A stretch of 64,000 bases of DNA from NCBI RefSeq assembly GCF_004011175.1, contig NZ_RQXX01000009.1, forward strand, positions 1 through 64,000, in the 5' to 3' direction. Of the stretch, positions 17,571 to 26,232 are shown piece after piece. The notes beneath the pieces were generated by a model. That model searched no databases. It was given only the letters and a program-made list of their open reading frames with translations, and was not told where the DNA came from. Every line of letters starts with the position of its first letter. Position 1 is the first letter of the stretch. This DNA comes from Mesobaculum littorinae. Lineage in GTDB: Bacteria; Pseudomonadota; Alphaproteobacteria; Rhodobacterales; Rhodobacteraceae. Position numbers and translations under genes: made by a program.

Positions 17571-18446
17571 TTGGACATCACGGCACGGCCCTGGCGGTCG
17601 GCACTCTATATCCCGGCCTCGCGGGCCCGCGCGCTGGACAAGGCCCGCAGCCTGCCGGTCGACGCGATCCTTTTCGATCTCGAGGACGCCGTCGCGCCGT
17701 CCGAAAAGGATGCCGCGCGGATCACCCTGCGCGAGGCGCTGGCGCAGGGCGGCTATGGCGCCCGGTCACGAATCGTGCGGGTCAACGGCGCGGCCACGCC
17801 CTGGGGCGCTGCGGATCTTGAGGCGGTGACGGACATGGCGCCCGACGCGGTTCTGGTGCCCAAGGTGTCGCATGCCCACGAGATCACGCGCATCGCCGAT
17901 CGGCTGGCCGCCGCGCCGGGCTGTGCCGAAACCGGGATCTGGGCGATGATCGAAACGCCTGGGGGTGTATTGAACGCACCCGACATCGCGGCCGCGCCCC
18001 GCATGCAGGCGCTGGTGATGGGCACCAATGATCTGGGCAAGGAGCTTGGATGCCGCGGCCGGCCCGACCGCCTGCCGCTAATGGCATCTCTGCAGGCCTG
18101 CCTGCTGGCAGCGCGGGCGGCGGGGATCCTCTGCCTCGACGGGGTCTACAACGCCTTTCGTGACGAAGATGGTTTGCGCGCGGAATGCGAGCAGGGGCGC
18201 GATCTGGGCATGGACGGCAAGACCGTGATCCACCCGGGGCAGATCGCCATCGCCAACGTAGTCTTTGCGCCGACCGGGGCCGAGATCGACCTGGCGCGCC
18301 GGCAGATCGCCGCGTACGAGGCGGCCGCGGCGCAGGGGCAGGGCATTGCCGTGCTCGACGGTCGCATCGTCGAGGGCTTGCATGTCGCCACCGCGCGGGC
18401 GACGCTTGCCAAAGCCGCAGCCATCGCCAGCCGGGGGACCGAATGA
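17571..18446 (+). CDS. mcl2: HpcH/HpaI-CitE family enzyme, probable (3S)-malyl-CoA thioesterase
   Basis: A 291-aa CitE-like TIM-barrel enzyme: SALYIPASRARALDKARSL, IL FDLEDAVAP with the metal-binding acidic residues, IETPGGVLNA, MGTNDLGKELG and GKTVIHPGQIAIAN. In Rhodobacter sphaeroides a paralogue of malyl-CoA lyase (Mcl2) near the sdh genes hydrolyses (3S)-malyl-CoA to malate in the ethylmalonyl-CoA pathway; position and sequence type fit Mcl2 better than the lyase. The start is taken as TTG at 17571 because AGGAGG lies at 17559-17564; an in-frame ATG at 17553 is the alternative. It overlaps nnrU by 4 bp. Confidence 0.8.
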   Translation: MDITARPWRSALYIPASRARALDKARSLPVDAILFDLEDAVAPSEKDAARITLREALAQGGYGARSRIVRVNGAATPWGAADLEAVTDMAPDAVLVPKVSHAHEITRIADRLAAAPGCAETGIWAMIETPGGVLNAPDIAAAPRMQALVMGTNDLGKELGCRGRPDRLPLMASLQACLLAARAAGILCLDGVYNAFRDEDGLRAECEQGRDLGMDGKTVIHPGQIAIANVVFAPTGAEIDLARRQIAAYEAAAAQGQGIAVLDGRIVEGLHVATARATLAKAAAIASRGTE

Positions 18447-19000
18447 TCATCCTTGTCCTGGGCGAGATCCTCTGGGTCGCCGCCCACGTGTTCAAACGCG
18501 CAGCCCCCGGGGTGCGCGAGGATATGCAGGCCCGCATGGGCAACGGCGCCAAGGGCGTCATCACGCTGGCCCTGATCGTGTCGCTGGTGCTGATGATCTG
18601 GGGCTACCGCAGCGCCGATTTCGTGGCGGTCTACGACCCGCCCCTGTTCCTGCGCCACATCAACAACCTGATGATGCTGATCGCGGTGGCGCTCTTCGGG
18701 CTCGGCAACTCGAAAAGCAGGCTGCGTCGGCACATACGCCACCCGATGCTCTGGGGCGTCGTGGTCTGGGCCGTGGCGCATCTTCTGGCCAACGGCGACC
18801 TGGCGTCGCTGCTGCTGTTCGGAGGCATGGGGCTCTGGGCACTGGTCGAGATGAAGCTCGTCAATCGCGCGGCGCATTCCTATACGCCCTTCGCTGGCGG
18901 CAGTCTTGCCGGGGATATCCGTTTGGCCGTGATCACATGTGTCGTGTTCGCGGCGATCGTCCTGCTGCACGGCTGGCTGGGGCCATGGCCACTGGGCTGA
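18443..19000 (+). CDS. nnrU: NnrU family membrane protein
   Basis: A 185-aa integral membrane protein with five or six hydrophobic helices and NnrU-family features: LGEILWVAAHVFKR near the start, GYRSADF, RHIRHPMLWGVVVWAVAHLLANGD. NnrU was linked to denitrification in Rhodobacter and resembles the C-terminal half of isoprenoid (zeta-carotene) isomerases, but its role outside denitrifiers is unclear. No nitrite or nitric oxide reductase genes are nearby. ATGA overlap with mcl2 points to coupled translation. Confidence 0.85.
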   Translation: MIILVLGEILWVAAHVFKRAAPGVREDMQARMGNGAKGVITLALIVSLVLMIWGYRSADFVAVYDPPLFLRHINNLMMLIAVALFGLGNSKSRLRRHIRHPMLWGVVVWAVAHLLANGDLASLLLFGGMGLWALVEMKLVNRAAHSYTPFAGGSLAGDIRLAVITCVVFAAIVLLHGWLGPWPLG

Positions 19001-19040
19001 GGCTTCAAGGCGCGAAAGCCGGAACAAGGAGGCTATCACG

Positions 19041-19247
19041 ATGACCACGCTCTACCGCTTGCTGACAGGCGACGACACGTCCGCCTTCTGCCACAAGGTC
19101 AGCGACGCACTGGCCAAGGGCTGGGTCCTGCACGGCGACCCGTCCTATGCCTTCGACCAGGGAAACGGCGTGATGCGCTGTGCCCAGGCCGTCACCAAGG
19201 AGGTCGAGGTCGCATATTCCCCGGATCTCAAGCTGGGCGCGCAATAG
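19041..19247 (+). CDS. DUF1737 small protein
   Basis: A 68-aa protein (MTTLYRLLTGDDTSAFCHKV...GWVLHGDP) that matches the DUF1737 family of short cytosolic proteins of unknown function. AAGGAGG stands 9 bp before the ATG. It follows nnrU by 40 bp on the same strand and ends just before the sdh regulatory region. Confidence 0.85.
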   Translation: MTTLYRLLTGDDTSAFCHKVSDALAKGWVLHGDPSYAFDQGNGVMRCAQAVTKEVEVAYSPDLKLGAQ

Positions 19248-19264
19248 AATCGGCAGTCGGGTCG

Positions 19265-19299
19265 TTTGTGATCACGCGAAATCGGGGCGTGATCACAAA
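19265..19299. promoter_or_regulatory. Double-palindrome operator candidate, sdhC promoter region
   Basis: A 35-bp dyad with the same outer arms as the sucC site, TTTGTGATCAC and GTGATCACAAA; the two palindromes (19267-19276, 19288-19297) are centred 21 bp apart. It ends 129 bp before the sdhC start codon, close to the 107-bp spacing at sucC. A third CGTGATCACA copy lies 330 bp upstream (18928-18937) inside nnrU, possibly by chance. Confidence 0.65.
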
Positions 19300-19428
19300 C
19301 CGGCCAAAATCTGCGGTTCAGCGCCGCATCCCCCCGCTCTTTGCGCTCGCGGGCCGTGACATGGGCGCAAATGCTGCTAAACGTCATGCAAGGCGCCGGT
19401 ACGGCGCAGCCAGACGAAGGATAGCCCA

Positions 19429-19818
19429 ATGCCAGACGTGAACCGGGGGGACCGCCCGCTTTCACCCTTCATGTTCGGAACCTACTACCGGCCGCAGATC
19501 ACCTCGATGAGCTCGATCATGACGCGGATCACCGGGTGTGGCCTGCTGGTCGGCGCGCTGCTGGTGATCTGGTGGTTCATCGCCGCCGCGACGGGGCCCG
19601 AGGCCTTTGCCACCGCGGACGGGTTCCTGACCTCGTGGTTCGGCGATCTGGTGATGTTCCTGTCGCTCTGGGCGCTGTGGTACCATTCGCTCGCCGGGCT
19701 GCGGCACCTTTACTGGGATACCGGCCGGGGGCTTGAGATTCACGTGGCCGAGCGTCTGGGCTGGGCCTGCATCGGTGGGTCGATCGTCCTGACCGTGCTG
19801 ACCGCCCTGATCGTCTGA
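19429..19818 (+). CDS. sdhC: Succinate dehydrogenase cytochrome b556 subunit
   Basis: A 129-aa membrane anchor subunit with three helices. The N-terminal RPLSPFMFGTYYRPQITSMSS...TRITG pattern and the histidines in YHSLAGLRHLYWDTG (candidate haem b ligand region) are typical of alphaproteobacterial SdhC. With SdhD it anchors SdhAB in the membrane and binds quinone. It is the first gene of the sdh operon; sdhD follows 11 bp later. Confidence 0.95.
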   Translation: MPDVNRGDRPLSPFMFGTYYRPQITSMSSIMTRITGCGLLVGALLVIWWFIAAATGPEAFATADGFLTSWFGDLVMFLSLWALWYHSLAGLRHLYWDTGRGLEIHVAERLGWACIGGSIVLTVLTALIV

Positions 19819-19829
19819 GGAGGCAACAG

Positions 19830-20201
19830 ATGTCCTTTATCACCGACCGCAAACGCGCCACGGGCATGGGCTCGGCCAAGACGGGGACGGCGCATCACTG
19901 GCAGATGACGATTTCCTCGGTCGCGCTGGTCGTGCTGGTGCCGCTCTTCGTCTTCACCTTCGGCCCGATGCTGGGCCAATCCCACGAGCAGGTCATCGCC
20001 AGGTTCTCGGCACCGTTCCCGGCGCTGGTCGCGGCGCTGACCTTTCTGGTGGGCTTTCATCACTTCCGCGGCGGGGTGCAGGTGGCGATCGAGGATTATG
20101 TCGGCGGCCTGGCCCGCAAGGCGCTGATCCTCCTGATGATCTGCATCAGCTACGGCGCCGCCGCCGTGGCGATCTTCGCCATCGCCCGCATCGCGCTCTG
20201 A
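19830..20201 (+). CDS. sdhD: Succinate dehydrogenase hydrophobic membrane anchor subunit
   Basis: A 123-aa membrane protein with three helices, starting [25 protein letters not shown]; the helix-2 segment [17 protein letters not shown] carries the expected haem/quinone-side histidines and the conserved DYV. It forms the membrane domain of complex II together with SdhC. It lies 11 bp after sdhC and 19 bp before sdhA. Confidence 0.95.
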   Translation: MSFITDRKRATGMGSAKTGTAHHWQMTISSVALVVLVPLFVFTFGPMLGQSHEQVIARFSAPFPALVAALTFLVGFHHFRGGVQVAIEDYVGGLARKALILLMICISYGAAAVAIFAIARIAL

Positions 20202-20220
20202 TTACGCTAGGACCGGAACA

Positions 20221-22023
20221 ATGGCTGCATACGAATACGAGACGCACACCTATGACGTGGTCGTCGTCGGCGCCGGGGGATCGGGGCTGCGCGCCACGCT
20301 CGGCATGGCGGAACAGGGGCTCAAAACCGCCTGCGTGACCAAGGTTTTCCCGACCCGGTCGCATACCGTGGCCGCGCAGGGCGGCATCGCCGCATCGCTC
20401 GGCAACATGGGGCCCGACAACTGGCAGTGGCACATGTACGACACCGTCAAGGGGTCGGACTGGCTGGGTGACACGGACGCGATGGAATACCTCGCCCGCG
20501 AAGCGCCGAAGGCCGTCTACGAGCTGGAGCACTACGGCGTGCCTTTCTCGCGCACCGAGAACGGCACCATCTACCAGCGCCCCTTCGGCGGCCACACGAC
20601 CGAGTTCGGCGAAGGTCCCCCGGTGCAGCGCACCTGCGCCGCCGCGGACCGCACCGGCCACGCCATCCTGCACACGCTCTACGGTCAGAGCCTGAAGCAG
20701 CAGGCACAGTTTTTCATCGAATACTTCGCCATCGACCTGATCATGTCCGAGGACGGGCAATGCCAGGGCGTTCTGGCGTGGAAGCTGGACGACGGCACGC
20801 TGCACGTTTTCTCGGCCAAGATGGTGGTGCTGGCGACGGGCGGCTACGGCCGCGCCTATTTCTCGGCCACCTCGGCGCATACCTGCACCGGCGATGGCGG
20901 CGGGATGATCGCGCGCCAGGGCCTGCCTCTGCAGGACATGGAGTTCGTGCAGTTCCACCCCACCGGCATCTACGGCGCCGGCTGCCTGATCACCGAAGGC
21001 GCGCGGGGCGAGGGCGGCTACCTCACCAACTCGGAAGGCGAGCGGTTCATGGAGCGCTATGCGCCCACCTACAAGGACCTCGCCAGCCGTGACGTCGTCA
21101 GCCGCTGCATGACGATGGAGATCCGCGAGGGCCGCGGTGTGGGGGCAAACAACGACCACATCCACCTGCACCTCAACCACCTCCCGCCCGAGACGTTGGC
21201 CGAACGTCTGCCCGGCATCTCGGAATCCGCGCGCATCTTCGCCGGTGTCGATGTGACGAAAGAGCCGATCCCGGTGCTACCGACGGTGCACTACAACATG
21301 GGCGGCATTCCCACGAATTACTGGGGCGAGGTGCTGAACCCCACGGCAGAGAACCCCGACGCCGTGGCCCCGGGCCTGATGGCCGTGGGCGAAGCCGGGT
21401 GTGCCAGCGTGCACGGCGCGAACCGCTTGGGGTCGAACAGCCTGATCGACCTCGTGGTTTTCGGCCGTGCCGCGGCGATCCGCGCCGGCGAGACGGTGAA
21501 TCCCGAGACGCCGAACCCGATCCCGAACCAGGCCTCGATCGACAAGGCGCTGGATCGCTTCGACGGGCTGCGCCACGCCAACGGCACGACACCCACCGCC
21601 GAGCTGCGGCTGGAGATGCAGAAGACGATGCAGCAGGACGCCGCCGTCTTCCGCACCGACAAGACGCTCGCCGAAGGGGTCGAGAAGATGTACGGCGTTG
21701 CGGCCAAGATGGACGATCTGAAGGTCACCGACCGGTCGATGGTCTGGAACAGCGACTTGATGGAGACGCTGGAGCTGACCAACCTGATGCCCAACGCGCT
21801 GGCCACCATCGTCGGCGCCGAGGCGCGCAAGGAAAGCCGCGGCGCCCACGCGCACGAGGATTATCCCGACCGCAAGGACGACGAATGGCGCAAGCATTCG
21901 CTGGCCTGGGTCGACGGCAAGGTGCGGCTGGACTACCGCCCGGTACACCTCGACCCGCTGTCGACACATGACAAGGGGGGTATCGATCTCAAGAAGATCG
22001 CCCCCAAGGCGCGGGTCTATTGA
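20221..22023 (+). CDS. sdhA: Succinate dehydrogenase flavoprotein subunit
   Basis: A 600-aa flavoprotein that oxidises succinate to fumarate. The FAD-binding [16 protein letters not shown], the covalent-flavin histidine in [18 protein letters not shown], the substrate site [24 protein letters not shown], the catalytic arginine region and [21 protein letters not shown] are all present. Length is normal. Unusually, two small lipoprotein genes intervene before sdhB, the first overlapping the sdhA stop codon. Confidence 0.98.
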   Translation: MAAYEYETHTYDVVVVGAGGSGLRATLGMAEQGLKTACVTKVFPTRSHTVAAQGGIAASLGNMGPDNWQWHMYDTVKGSDWLGDTDAMEYLAREAPKAVYELEHYGVPFSRTENGTIYQRPFGGHTTEFGEGPPVQRTCAAADRTGHAILHTLYGQSLKQQAQFFIEYFAIDLIMSEDGQCQGVLAWKLDDGTLHVFSAKMVVLATGGYGRAYFSATSAHTCTGDGGGMIARQGLPLQDMEFVQFHPTGIYGAGCLITEGARGEGGYLTNSEGERFMERYAPTYKDLASRDVVSRCMTMEIREGRGVGANNDHIHLHLNHLPPETLAERLPGISESARIFAGVDVTKEPIPVLPTVHYNMGGIPTNYWGEVLNPTAENPDAVAPGLMAVGEAGCASVHGANRLGSNSLIDLVVFGRAAAIRAGETVNPETPNPIPNQASIDKALDRFDGLRHANGTTPTAELRLEMQKTMQQDAAVFRTDKTLAEGVEKMYGVAAKMDDLKVTDRSMVWNSDLMETLELTNLMPNALATIVGAEARKESRGAHAHEDYPDRKDDEWRKHSLAWVDGKVRLDYRPVHLDPLSTHDKGGIDLKKIAPKARVY

Positions 22024-22310
22024 CCCGTCTCGGCACCCTCGGCCTGCTGGGGGCGCTTGGCGTCCTGCTGGCCTCCTGCGGGCCGATGTCGCCCGAGCTG
22101 GCCGCCCGTCAGTGTGCCGAGCGTGCGCAGGCAGCGGCAGGGCCCACGGGCAGCGTGGGCGTTGGCATCGGCAATGACGGGCCGGTGTCGAACCTCGAAA
22201 TCGGGATCTCGTCGGACTATGTCTTCGGCAAGGACCCTTACGATGTATATGATCGCTGCGTGCGCGACAAAACGGGGCAGGGGCCGATCCGACCCCTGGT
22301 GTTGAGATGA
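22020..22310 (+). CDS. Small predicted lipoprotein inside the sdh operon (first)
   Basis: A 96-aa protein that starts with TTG at 22020, overlapping the sdhA stop (TTGA). A hydrophobic signal ends with the lipobox LLASC at about residues 16-20. The mature part has a glycine-rich stretch ([11 protein letters not shown]), the segment YDVYDRC and three cysteines in all after the lipobox. No family that I can name. It overlaps the next lipoprotein gene by 4 bp (ATGA), so it is translationally coupled on both sides. Confidence 0.72.
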   Translation: MTRLGTLGLLGALGVLLASCGPMSPELAARQCAERAQAAAGPTGSVGVGIGNDGPVSNLEIGISSDYVFGKDPYDVYDRCVRDKTGQGPIRPLVLR

Positions 22311-22618
22311 CCGGACGGCTTGTCGTTCTGACCACGATCCTCTTGGCGGCGTGTTCGCCGAACCTGGGCACCGACCTGACGCGCGCCAGCGCCAAATCCG
22401 CGGTACGTCCGGTTCTGGCCCAGCGTATGCCGGGGGTGAACGCCGAACCGGCGGTGAACTGCGTGATCGACAACGCCTCGTCGACCGAGATCCGGGCGCT
22501 GGCCAGCGATGCGGTGACCGGCCCGACCGAAGCGACGGTTCAGACCGTTGCCGGCGTGCTGGGGCGCCCGGGGACCGTAACCTGCCTGCAGGCCGCGATC
22601 CCGCAGATGCGGCTTTGA
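22307..22618 (+). CDS. Small predicted lipoprotein inside the sdh operon (second)
   Basis: A 103-aa protein with a lipoprotein signal [19 protein letters not shown] (lipobox LLAAC, Cys16). The mature part has two cysteines (NCVIDN and TCLQAA) and is otherwise small and soluble in character. It overlaps the preceding gene by 4 bp and is followed by sdhB after 67 bp. Its function is unknown; retention within the sdh operon suggests a link to complex II or to envelope state during respiration, but that is inference. Confidence 0.72.
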   Translation: MTGRLVVLTTILLAACSPNLGTDLTRASAKSAVRPVLAQRMPGVNAEPAVNCVIDNASSTEIRALASDAVTGPTEATVQTVAGVLGRPGTVTCLQAAIPQMRL

Positions 22619-22685
22619 CGCGGGCTGCAGAGGACTTCGAAGGACGCCCCCACGCGGCGGGCGGTCCGGAACAGGAGAGACTTCC

Positions 22686-23465
22686 ATGGCGCAACTGACG
22701 CTTCCCAAGAACAGCCGCATCCGCACCGGCAAGACCTGGCCCAAGCCCGAGGGTGCGAAGAACGTCCGCAAGTTCTCGATCTACCGGTGGAGCCCGGATG
22801 ACGGCGAAAATCCCCGGGTCGATACGTATTTCGTCGACCTCGACAGCTGCGGTCCGATGGTTCTGGACGCGCTGATCAAGATCAAGAACGAGATCGACCC
22901 GACTCTGACCTTCCGCCGGTCCTGCCGCGAAGGCATCTGCGGCTCCTGCGCGATGAACATCGACGGGGTCAACACGCTGGCCTGCACCTGGGGCATCGAC
23001 GAGATCAAGGGCGATGTGCGGATCTATCCCCTGCCGCACATGCCGGTGGTCAAGGACCTGATCCCCGACCTCACCCATTTCTACGCCCAGCATGAAAGCG
23101 TCATGCCGTGGCTTGAGACGAAGTCGAACACGCCCGCCAAGGAGTGGAAGCAGTCGATCGAGGACCGCAAGAAGCTTGACGGTCACTACGAATGCATCAT
23201 GTGCGCCTGCTGCTCGACGGCCTGCCCGTCCTACTGGTGGAACGGCGACCGGTACCTTGGTCCCGCTGCGCTGCTGCACGCGCACCGCTGGATCATCGAC
23301 AGCCGGGATGAAGCGACTGGCGAGCGGCTGGACGATCTGGAAGATCCGTTCAAGCTTTACCGCTGCCATACGATCATGAACTGCGCCAAGACCTGCCCGA
23401 AGGGCCTGAACCCCGCGAAGGCTATTCAGGACATCAAGAAGATGATGGTCGAACGTACGATCTGA
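22686..23465 (+). CDS. sdhB: Succinate dehydrogenase iron-sulfur subunit
   Basis: A 259-aa subunit with all three cluster-binding motifs: [2Fe-2S] in [16 protein letters not shown] plus the later TLAC, [4Fe-4S] in [16 protein letters not shown], and [3Fe-4S] in [17 protein letters not shown]. It passes electrons from SdhA to quinone in the membrane. AGGAGA precedes the ATG at 22686. It is the last canonical sdh gene; a small membrane protein gene follows after 4 bp. Confidence 0.98.
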   Translation: MAQLTLPKNSRIRTGKTWPKPEGAKNVRKFSIYRWSPDDGENPRVDTYFVDLDSCGPMVLDALIKIKNEIDPTLTFRRSCREGICGSCAMNIDGVNTLACTWGIDEIKGDVRIYPLPHMPVVKDLIPDLTHFYAQHESVMPWLETKSNTPAKEWKQSIEDRKKLDGHYECIMCACCSTACPSYWWNGDRYLGPAALLHAHRWIIDSRDEATGERLDDLEDPFKLYRCHTIMNCAKTCPKGLNPAKAIQDIKKMMVERTI

Positions 23466-23469
23466 TCGC

Positions 23470-23688
23470 ATGCTGGCCGTCTTCGGGATCATAGCCGTTT
23501 TCGTGGTGATGTACCTGTTGCAGCGCAACAGCTCGCTGACGCGCGAATGCCGGTGGCGCGAGGATCGCAGCCGGGGCGGCGAGGGGCAGGTGCACTGGTC
23601 CTGCGTCGCCTGCGGCGCCGAGACCGACCTGCCCACCGGCACGGCTCCGAACGACTGCCTGCGGCCTAGACCCGGAACCGGCAGATGA
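23470..23688 (+). CDS. Small membrane protein with CxxC motif
   Basis: A 72-aa protein with one N-terminal transmembrane helix (MLAVFGIIAVFVVMYLL) and a short cytosolic or periplasmic tail containing WSCVACGAE, a possible half zinc knuckle. Not recognised as a named family. It starts 4 bp after the sdhB stop and overlaps the next gene by 4 bp (ATGA), so it is in the same transcription unit. Confidence 0.65.
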   Translation: MLAVFGIIAVFVVMYLLQRNSSLTRECRWREDRSRGGEGQVHWSCVACGAETDLPTGTAPNDCLRPRPGTGR

Positions 23689-24536
23689 GCAGGACGCCGC
23701 CTGCCGACGCGGAAAGCCGCCGCGCCGTCCCTCCGGTGCTGTGCTACCCGCTGGATCGCCTGCCGCAGCCCGACATGGCGCTCATGTCCCTGATGCGGGA
23801 CAGCCTCACGCCGGCCGGAACGGTCACCGTCCCCCCGCGCGATGCGCGGGTGCTGAGCGCCCGGGCAGGGCAGGTCGTGCGCATCCTGTCGGTGGAGGGG
23901 CCGCAGGTCGGCGACCTGAACCTCTGGGCGGCGAACGACCTCTCTGAAAAATTCTATTCCGGCAAGACCCGGCAGCTTCACGGCACCCACGTGACGACGG
24001 GCGACCGCCTCTGGTCATGCTTCCCGTTCCTGCGCCCGATGGCGACGCTTATCGCCGACACGCTGGCGTGGTACGGCACCGACCCCCATGGCGGACGGGT
24101 TCACGACGTGATCGGAACGCGCTGCGATCCCTATACCAACCGTCTGCTTTCAGGTGACGATTACCACCACTGCTGCCACTCGAACCTGACCCGTGCCCTC
24201 GCCGAATACCTTGGCATCTCCGTCACCGAGGCCGAGCCGCATGTACATGATGTGTTGAATGTCTTCATGTGCACCGGGTTCACGCAGGACTCGGGGCAGT
24301 ACTTCATGAAGCAAAGCCCGGTCAGGCCGGGCGACTATATCGAATTCTTCTGTGAAATGGATCTGCTGCTCGCCCTGTCTGCCTGTCCGGGCGGCGACTG
24401 TGGGGCCGAGCATTCCAGCGATACGGCCAAATGCCATCCGCTGCGTATCGAGGTTTACGATCCCGACCCCGATCTTCTGGCCCGCTGGGTCCCGCCGCAG
24501 CCCGGTGGCTACGACAGGACCCATGGAGCGGGCTAG
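23685..24536 (+). CDS. DUF1989 (urea carboxylase-associated family) protein
   Basis: A 283-aa protein of the DUF1989 family: VPPRDARVLSARAGQVVRI, VEGPQVGDLNLWA, the metal-site-like DYHHCCHSNLTRAL and CGAEHSSDTAKCHPLRIEVY. Relatives are associated with urea carboxylase or with amidino-compound breakdown, but no such enzyme genes are nearby. The N-terminus is about 50 residues longer than the core domain. It ends the plus-strand sdh gene series. Confidence 0.8.
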   Translation: MSRTPPADAESRRAVPPVLCYPLDRLPQPDMALMSLMRDSLTPAGTVTVPPRDARVLSARAGQVVRILSVEGPQVGDLNLWAANDLSEKFYSGKTRQLHGTHVTTGDRLWSCFPFLRPMATLIADTLAWYGTDPHGGRVHDVIGTRCDPYTNRLLSGDDYHHCCHSNLTRALAEYLGISVTEAEPHVHDVLNVFMCTGFTQDSGQYFMKQSPVRPGDYIEFFCEMDLLLALSACPGGDCGAEHSSDTAKCHPLRIEVYDPDPDLLARWVPPQPGGYDRTHGAG

Positions 24537-24539
24537 GAC

Positions 24540-24707
24540 TTAGATGTCGGCGCCGATCTCGTTGTCGAAGCCGTCGGTCGGCTCGTTCAGGTTCTCAAGA
24601 CCGCGGGCAGGTTCATCGGCGGTCGTACGGGGCGTCGACGTGGTTTCGCATGCGGCCAGAACGAAGGCGGCAGGCGCGAGAAGGCCGAGCAGAATGCGAT
24701 TTTTCAT
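24540..24707 (-). CDS. Very small lipoprotein
   Basis: A 55-aa protein: signal MKNRILLGLLAPAAFVLAAC with lipobox VLAAC (Cys20), then 35 residues rich in Thr, Glu and Asp (ETTSTPRTTADEPARG). Mature form is essentially a short acidic lipopeptide. GGAGACAGTGACC stands before the ATG. It is convergent with the DUF1989 gene, ending 3 bp from it. Confidence 0.65.
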   Translation of the reverse strand: MKNRILLGLLAPAAFVLAACETTSTPRTTADEPARGLENLNEPTDGFDNEIGADI

Positions 24708-24807
24708 GGTCACTGTCTCCTGTTGATTTCCCGGCTCAACCTGCGCGCGCGCGCAAGGTTCCAACATTTTCGAAAACCGTCGACGACGTGCGATGGACCG
24801 CCCGGGG

Positions 24808-25515
24808 TCAGTCCGTGAAAGCGGCCCGAAGCGCGACCTGAACCATTTGCGCAAAACTCTTTTCGCGCTCTTCCGCAGGCAGCGCTTCGTCCCGCAGAAG
24901 ATGGTCCGAGATGGTCAACACCGACAGGGCCCGGCATCCGTGGCGCGCGGCGAGGATATAAAGCTCGGCTGTCTCCATCTCGACCGCGAGCGTGCCGTGA
25001 CGCGTCAGCTCGGCATCCAGCTCGGGGCGTTCGTCGTAGAAGGTATCCGACGAATAGACACCTCCCACGTGCGTCTGCGCGCCGATAGCGCGGGCAGCGG
25101 CATGCGCGGCGGTCAGCAGGCCGAAATCGGCGACGGGCGCGTAATTCAGGTCGCGCAGGATCGCCCGGGACGGCGTCGAGATGGTCGAGGCGCTCATCGC
25201 CAGGACAATGTCGCGCAGGTTCACCCCGGTCTGCATCGCGCCGGCCGACCCGATCCGGATCAGGGTGCGCACCCCGTGGTCCCGGATCAGTTCATTGACG
25301 TAGATCGACAGCGACGGCATCCCCATTCCGGTGCCGTGGATCGTGACCGGCTGGCCTTGCCACGTGCCGGTATAGCCCAGCATGCCGCGCACCTCGTTCA
25401 CGCAGCGCGGCGTGTCCAGGAATGTCTCGGCCGCCCACCGGGCCCGGAACGGATCACCGGGCAGCAGAACCGTTTCCGCAATCTCCCCGCGATCCGCTCC
25501 GATATGGACTCCCAT
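24808..25515 (-). CDS. deoD: Purine-nucleoside phosphorylase, hexameric DeoD type
   Basis: A 235-aa enzyme of nucleoside phosphorylase family 1, starting [22 protein letters not shown]. The phosphate-binding [28 protein letters not shown] and the nucleoside-site VEMETAELY with SDHLL are visible. It splits purine (deoxy)nucleosides by phosphorolysis. A second, unrelated-fold-class PNP gene lies at 32939-33748. It overlaps the H-NS-like gene by 1 bp at its 5' end. Confidence 0.95.
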   Translation of the reverse strand: MGVHIGADRGEIAETVLLPGDPFRARWAAETFLDTPRCVNEVRGMLGYTGTWQGQPVTIHGTGMGMPSLSIYVNELIRDHGVRTLIRIGSAGAMQTGVNLRDIVLAMSASTISTPSRAILRDLNYAPVADFGLLTAAHAAARAIGAQTHVGGVYSSDTFYDERPELDAELTRHGTLAVEMETAELYILAARHGCRALSVLTISDHLLRDEALPAEEREKSFAQMVQVALRAAFTD

Positions 25516-25838
25516 CAGATTTCGAGGTCCGAAAGCGGGCGACCCTGCTCCAGCGCTTCCTTGATCCAGCCGGGTTTGCGGCCGCGACCGGTCCAGGTTT
25601 CGGTCGGGTTTTCAGGATTGCGATAGCGAGGGGGGTTCTTCTTGGCCGTGCGGGACCCACGCGCCTTTCCCATCTCCAGAAGCTCGTCCAGCGAAAAGCC
25701 GTGTTCGCGCGCAGCGGATTCCGCGGCAACGCGCGCCTCGGTCCGGCGACGGCTTTCAAGAGAGGCGAGCGCTTGGTCGATGTCTGCTTTGAGAGCTTCC
25801 AGCTCTTTCTGGGACATCTGGTTCAGATCTTTGTCCAT
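25515..25838 (-). CDS. H-NS family nucleoid protein (HvrA/SpbA-like)
   Basis: A 107-aa protein: N-terminal coiled coil ([28 protein letters not shown]) for oligomerisation and C-terminal H-NS DNA-binding domain [22 protein letters not shown]. In Rhodobacter the homologue HvrA tunes photosynthesis and nitrogen genes by binding curved AT-rich DNA. The start at 25838 (ATG after GGAAATCGAC) is preferred to an upstream TTG at 25850. The AT-rich upstream spacer is consistent with autoregulation. deoD follows with a 1-bp overlap. Confidence 0.9.
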   Translation of the reverse strand: MDKDLNQMSQKELEALKADIDQALASLESRRRTEARVAAESAAREHGFSLDELLEMGKARGSRTAKKNPPRYRNPENPTETWTGRGRKPGWIKEALEQGRPLSDLEI

Positions 25839-25850
25839 GTCGATTTCCAA

Positions 25851-26232
25851 TCATGAGGGGGTATTCTTTACATTACGGATCGCAATATCTGAAGAGAAAG
25901 TAAATTACCAGTAAAGGAAATAATGTCAGACACGTCGTTTCAGGCCGCTTGTTTCGCTTTGCAAACAATCTATAGAGATATTTCTTCAGCCCCTGACGTC
26001 CTTGGGTTGAAGAAGGTCGAATGCCTGCAATCTTTTTGGGCACGCGTCGCGGGGATTCCGGTCATGTTTGTCTGATTGGCGCATGCAATTGACGCACCGT
26101 CACAATTCATAACACCGGATTTTTTTCTTCAATCTATCGACCTTGGGCCCTTCGCGGGCGCAGGTTGCCAGACGCATCTTTGCCGCTTATCCCGGAGGCA
26201 GGCGTTCTGCATTGCAGCGACGGGAGGAGCCG
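25851..26232. promoter_or_regulatory. AT-rich divergent regulatory spacer between the H-NS-like gene and ccr
   Basis: About 380 bp with no gene, and clearly more AT-rich than its surroundings, especially 25855-26000. It includes short TTTACT repeats (complement of about 25898-25916), a TTTGCAAA octamer at 25958-25965 within a TGTTT...AAACA dyad (25950-25967), and a TTTTTTT run at 26121. TTTGCAAA matches the half-site recalled for short-chain acyl-CoA regulators of the RamB/PccR type. Good -35/-10 elements could not be fixed. Confidence 0.45.
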
